Shown: positions 61,253 to 64,000 of the stretch, piece by piece
How the letters are laid out: the number at the start of each line of letters is the position of its first letter
Numbering within the stretch: position 1 is the first letter of the stretch
Assembly (NCBI RefSeq): GCF_014192015.1
Contig: NZ_JACHXJ010000003.1
Coordinates: 310,001-374,000, forward strand
Reading direction: 5' to 3'
DNA: 64,000 nucleotides
Origin: Paenibacillus rhizosphaerae
Lineage (GTDB): Bacteria > Bacillota > Bacilli > Paenibacillales > Paenibacillaceae
Notes under the pieces: model-generated
Databases searched by the model: none
Told to the model about the DNA's origin: nothing
What the model saw: only the letters and a program-made list of their open reading frames with translations
Translations under genes and position numbers: made by a program

Positions 61253-62032
61253 CTAAAGCGGCGCCTCCCCCGAAATGATTTCAATATCCAGCTGCTTCAG
61301 GGCGTCGATCCATTCCCTGGAGCAGCCCGCATCGGTGACGACCATCGAAATCTGCGTAAGCGGCGCGATCTGGGCGAAGGTGGTGACCCCGAACTTGGAA
61401 TGGTCTGCGACAAGAATGGCCTCTTCCGTACGCTCGATCATTTTGCGGGACAGCAGCGCTTCTTCCAGATGATAATCGGTAATCCCGTCAGTCAGCGATA
61501 TGCCTCCTGCCGATATAAACGCCTTGTTCACCTTGAAGCGGTCGAGCAGCTCATGGCTGATCATCCCCGTAGCCGCCTGATGCTCCGGATTGATCTCACC
61601 GCCTGCAAAGACGATTTTCCCCCGAAATCCCTCCAGGGCAAGGTTTAATATCGGAACGGAGTTGGTGATGACCGTGACATGGGTGCGTTCCATCAGGTTC
61701 CGCATAATTTCCAGCGTCGTCGTGCCGTTATCCAGCAGCACCGTCTCCCCGTCTTCGATTAGCAGCGCCGCCAATTTGCCGATCTCCTGCTTCTCGCCCC
61801 TGTGCATCAGGGAACGGTTCGTAAACGTCGGCTCCGTGAAGCCGGAACGAACCCGGACCGCGCCGCCGTAAACTTTACGAAGCTTGCCTTCCTTCTCCAG
61901 ACGGTCAAGGTCCCTGCGGATCGTCTCTGTCGAAACGCCGAACATCTCTGCCAGCACGTGCACGCGGACTTTCCCTTCCATCCCCAATTGACCGAGAATG
62001 GTCTCCCGCCGTTCCTCATAGGTTAAGGACAT
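61253..62032 (-). CDS. DeoR family transcriptional repressor
   Basis: 259 residues. N-terminal HTH: SLTYEERRETILGQLGMEGK, RVHVLAEMFGVSTETIRRDL. C-terminal sugar-phosphate-sensing domain: IGKLAALLIEDGETVLLDNG (GTTTLE), GRGxxI-like FRGKIVFAGGEINP, KAFISAGGISLTDGIT and VADHSKFG. ATG 62032 follows AAAGGAGGG; the frame extends to 62089 without support. Divergent from a metallophosphoesterase gene, with repeated TGTGGTTT sites between. Confidence 0.9.
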   Translation of the reverse strand: MSLTYEERRETILGQLGMEGKVRVHVLAEMFGVSTETIRRDLDRLEKEGKLRKVYGGAVRVRSGFTEPTFTNRSLMHRGEKQEIGKLAALLIEDGETVLLDNGTTTLEIMRNLMERTHVTVITNSVPILNLALEGFRGKIVFAGGEINPEHQAATGMISHELLDRFKVNKAFISAGGISLTDGITDYHLEEALLSRKMIERTEEAILVADHSKFGVTTFAQIAPLTQISMVVTDAGCSREWIDALKQLDIEIISGEAPL

Positions 62033-62073
62033 ATCGAAACCCTCCTTTATACCAAAAGGCTTAGTATTTGGAC

Positions 62074-62109
62074 ACATGTGGTTTTTCATCGCTTACATGT
62101 GTTTTGTTG
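62074..62109. promoter_or_regulatory. DeoR operator half-sites, regulator side
   Basis: ACATGTGGTTTTT (62074-62086) and ACATGTGTTTTGTTG (62095-62109), direct repeats 21 bases apart (two helical turns). Confidence 0.55.
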
Positions 62110-62168
62110 TTGTTTCTTATAAGTGTAGTTGTCGATGGAGAGGGATGTCAAACTCCAGAAAAAATCGA

Positions 62169-62197
62169 TTGACATCAGCTTCCAGCCGGAATAAAAT
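62169..62197 (+). promoter_or_regulatory. Promoter of the metallophosphoesterase operon
   Basis: TTGACA (62169-62174), 17-base spacer, TAAAAT (62192-62197). Confidence 0.7.
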
Positions 62198-62202
62198 CAA
62201 CT

Positions 62203-62250
62203 AAAACCACATAAATACACATAATACAACATTCATATGTGTGGTTTGTT
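62203..62250. promoter_or_regulatory. DeoR operator sites, phosphoesterase side
   Basis: AAAACCACATAAATACACAT (62203-62222) and, inverted, ATATGTGTGGTTTGTT (62235-62250). Directly downstream of the plus promoter, suited to repression; same TGTGGTTT core as the sites at 62074-62109. Confidence 0.55.
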
Positions 62251-62284
62251 AAACCAACGTAAAATGACGAGGGGGAAACGTGAG

Positions 62285-63247
62285 ATGAGCCAACGCTTGT
62301 CTTTTCGAAAGGACGGCACCTTTACGATTGTTCAGTTCACCGATTTGCATTGGATGGACGGCAGATCTGAGGACCAGCGCACACGGGGGATCATGGAACG
62401 GGTCATGGATGCAGAGAAACCCGATTTGGTCGTGATCACCGGAGACGTCATTTATACCGGACCGGTGTCCCCGGGGAAAAAGGAATGTGAGCATCCCCGG
62501 GAAGCCTTCCGGGAGGCGGTCGCTGCTGTGGAAGAGCGCGGCATCCCGTGGGCGGTCGTCTTCGGCAATCATGATACGGAAAACCGGATCAGCCGGGACG
62601 AACTGATGCAGACCGTGCTGGAGCACCGGCACACGGTGACCGAGCCCGGTCCGGCGGACTTGAGCGGGTCGGGCAATTACACGCTGGAGCTGATGGACAC
62701 GGAGGGGCGTCCTGCCGCCAACCTGTATTTCCTCGATTCCGGTGATTATTCCAGCCTCGAGCAGGTCCCCGGGTACAACTGGATCCAGCGGGACCAAATC
62801 AACTGGCTCGCCGCCGAATCCGCCAGGCTGAACCCGAACAGGCAGGCGGAGAAGCTGCCTGCGCTGGCGTTCTTCCATATCCCGATTCCCGAATACCAGG
62901 AAGTGTGGGACACCCAGGTCTGCTATGGGCATAAATACGAACGGGTCTGCAGCCCCCCGGTCAACTCCGGGCTGTTTGCAGCACTGGTCGAAATGGGCGA
63001 CGTCATCGGCACGTTCTGCGGACACGATCATATCAACGATTACAGCGGAACGTTGCACGGTATCCGCCTGAGTTATGGGAGGGCCACAGGATGTAATACT
63101 TACGGTAAAGAAGGATTTATGCGGGGTGCCCGCGTCATCCGCCTGTCCCTCGGCGAGAAGGACTTCGATACCTGGCTCCGGCTGGAGGACGGGTCGGCCG
63201 CTCTGGAACAGCCGATTCATGAACCCGATACCCAAGGAACCAACTAA
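62285..63247 (+). CDS. Calcineurin-like metallophosphoesterase
   Basis: 320 residues. Metal-site motifs in order: FTIVQFTDLHWMD (DxH), LVVITGDVIYTG (GDxx), WAVVFGNHDTEN (GNHD), AFFHIPIPEY (H) and TFCGHDHINDYSG (GHxH). Group of YhaO/PhoD-like cytosolic phosphodiesterases also seen as purple acid phosphatase-like proteins. ATG 62285 follows GAGGGGG. Likely acts on a phosphodiester taken up or made by the neighbouring system. Confidence 0.88.
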   Translation: MSQRLSFRKDGTFTIVQFTDLHWMDGRSEDQRTRGIMERVMDAEKPDLVVITGDVIYTGPVSPGKKECEHPREAFREAVAAVEERGIPWAVVFGNHDTENRISRDELMQTVLEHRHTVTEPGPADLSGSGNYTLELMDTEGRPAANLYFLDSGDYSSLEQVPGYNWIQRDQINWLAAESARLNPNRQAEKLPALAFFHIPIPEYQEVWDTQVCYGHKYERVCSPPVNSGLFAALVEMGDVIGTFCGHDHINDYSGTLHGIRLSYGRATGCNTYGKEGFMRGARVIRLSLGEKDFDTWLRLEDGSAALEQPIHEPDTQGTN

Positions 63248-63269
63248 ACAACCAAGGGGCTGACTCATT

Positions 63270-64000
63270 TTGTTATTACCGATTGTCCTTGTGATTGCTT
63301 CCGGCATGGCCCATGCTGTATGGAGCATGTTCACCAAGCGGAGCCGCAGCAAAAGCGTCTTTCTGTGGTCCATCATGATGGTCGCGACCATTCTGCTGCT
63401 GCCGGTGCTAATTACCGTACTCTGGAAGAATCCGATGAACGCCGCTTCCTACGGCCTGCTGCTGCTGTCGATGCTTCTTCAAGCCGTTTATTCCTGGCTC
63501 TTGTCGAAAACCTATGAGCTGGGCGACCTGTCGCAAATCTATCCGATCATGCGGGGCACCAGCACACTGCTTGTCCCCGTGATCGGCGTCCTTTTTCTGA
63601 ACGAGTCGCTGTCCGTCTTCGGCTGGCTCGGCATCCTCTGCATGCTCGGCGGATTCGCTGTGCTGAGCGGCATCGGCTCCAACAGCCGCAGCGGCGGGCA
63701 GCAGGCCCAAGGCTTGAAGCCCGTGCTTATGGCTTTGTGCGTCGGGCTGTGTACCACCTGCTACGTCTTCGTCGACAAGCTGAATTTGGAGCATGTCTCT
63801 CCGATCGCGCTGCTGGAGGTGACCAACATCGGATTTGTGCTTGGTCTGACCCCGGCCGTGATCGCCTCCGGAAAGATAATTGAGGAATGGAAGGCCAATA
63901 AAACTACGCTGCTGCTTGGGGCGGTTTTAAACCCGGGTTCCTATCTGCTGTTCCTGTTCGCCATGTCCCAGGCGCCAATGGCTCATATCAGCCCGCTGCG
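63270..64000 (+). CDS. DMT superfamily (EamA-like) transporter, cut by window edge
   Basis: The first 243 codons are present. Eight hydrophobic segments, beginning LLPIVLVIASGMAHAVWSMF; the pattern YELGDLSQIYPIMRGTSTLL, then VPVIGVLFLNESLSVFGWLG is the EamA repeat. TTG start; AAGGGG lies upstream, 22 bases after the phosphoesterase stop. Probably an importer or exporter of the phosphorylated compound or its product; DeoR-regulated operon. Confidence 0.8.
   Translation, partial: MLLPIVLVIASGMAHAVWSMFTKRSRSKSVFLWSIMMVATILLLPVLITVLWKNPMNAASYGLLLLSMLLQAVYSWLLSKTYELGDLSQIYPIMRGTSTLLVPVIGVLFLNESLSVFGWLGILCMLGGFAVLSGIGSNSRSGGQQAQGLKPVLMALCVGLCTTCYVFVDKLNLEHVSPIALLEVTNIGFVLGLTPAVIASGKIIEEWKANKTTLLLGAVLNPGSYLLFLFAMSQAPMAHISPL

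Overview
The window looks like chromosome of a spore-forming Gram-positive of the Bacillales, most likely Paenibacillus or a close relative. The support is the paeninodin-type lasso peptide genes, a SigZ-type sigma factor, a GsiB-like stress protein with a sigma-B-type promoter, strong AGGAGG ribosome sites, and moderately GC-rich DNA interrupted by one AT-rich glycosyltransferase island. I saw no rRNA, tRNA, CRISPR array, transposase or phage genes. Both ends cut through genes: an MFS transporter at base 1 and a DMT-type transporter at base 64000.

Layout. 1-10.4 kb: small regulatory and metabolic units, namely TetR/MFS efflux, SigZ, aldo-keto reductase, methyltransferase, two tandem cytosine-deaminase-like amidohydrolases with a divergent LysR regulator, a nitroreductase, a phospholipase-D-like lipoprotein and an MpsC-type protein. 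10.7-17.3 kb: an operon with a PotABCD-type ABC transporter, a nucleoside hydrolase and an adenine deaminase, read as nucleoside or purine uptake and salvage. 17.7-20.5 kb: molybdate ModA/ModB with a divergent HTH/binding-protein regulator. 20.7-23.6 kb: an acyl-CoA-dehydrogenase-like flavoenzyme, then a MerR regulator and the dehydrogenase it probably controls.

23.8-45.2 kb is the most interesting part. A minus-strand run of 16 closely packed genes (41111 down to 23776) starts with a Wzz-like modulator and a tyrosine kinase. It continues through a Wzx/Wzy exopolysaccharide pathway (GalU, initiating phosphoglycosyltransferase, three glycosyltransferases, polymerase, flippase, ManC, Ugd, RfbB). 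It ends with lasso peptide genes: nucleotidyltransferase, B1 (RRE), B2 (leader peptidase) and an ABC exporter. The matching cyclase (C), precursor (A) and HprK-like precursor kinase (K) lie on the plus strand at 42.1-45.2 kb. The lasso cluster is therefore split by an exopolysaccharide locus. The two divergent promoters carry the same operator-like palindrome, GATACA-N3-TGTATC. A 230-base gap after the kinase gene sits where the processive antitermination RNA EAR lies in Bacillus eps operons. Together these suggest that lasso peptide maturation and export are co-controlled with matrix polysaccharide.

45.3-49.7 kb: MarR regulator with a divergent quinone reductase, a FAD amine-oxidase-like protein, GsiB and a DUF2071 protein. 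49.9-58.7 kb: a minus-strand ascorbate-type PTS operon with its own IIA, IIB, IIC, HPr, Enzyme I and PRD regulator, plus a phosphotriesterase homologue, a creatininase-family hydrolase and a SIS protein. 58.9-64 kb: a DUF2512 membrane protein, TetR plus glycerophosphodiester phosphodiesterase, and a DeoR repressor divergent from a metallophosphoesterase and a DMT transporter. Several regulators have convincing palindromic operators next to them, listed individually below.
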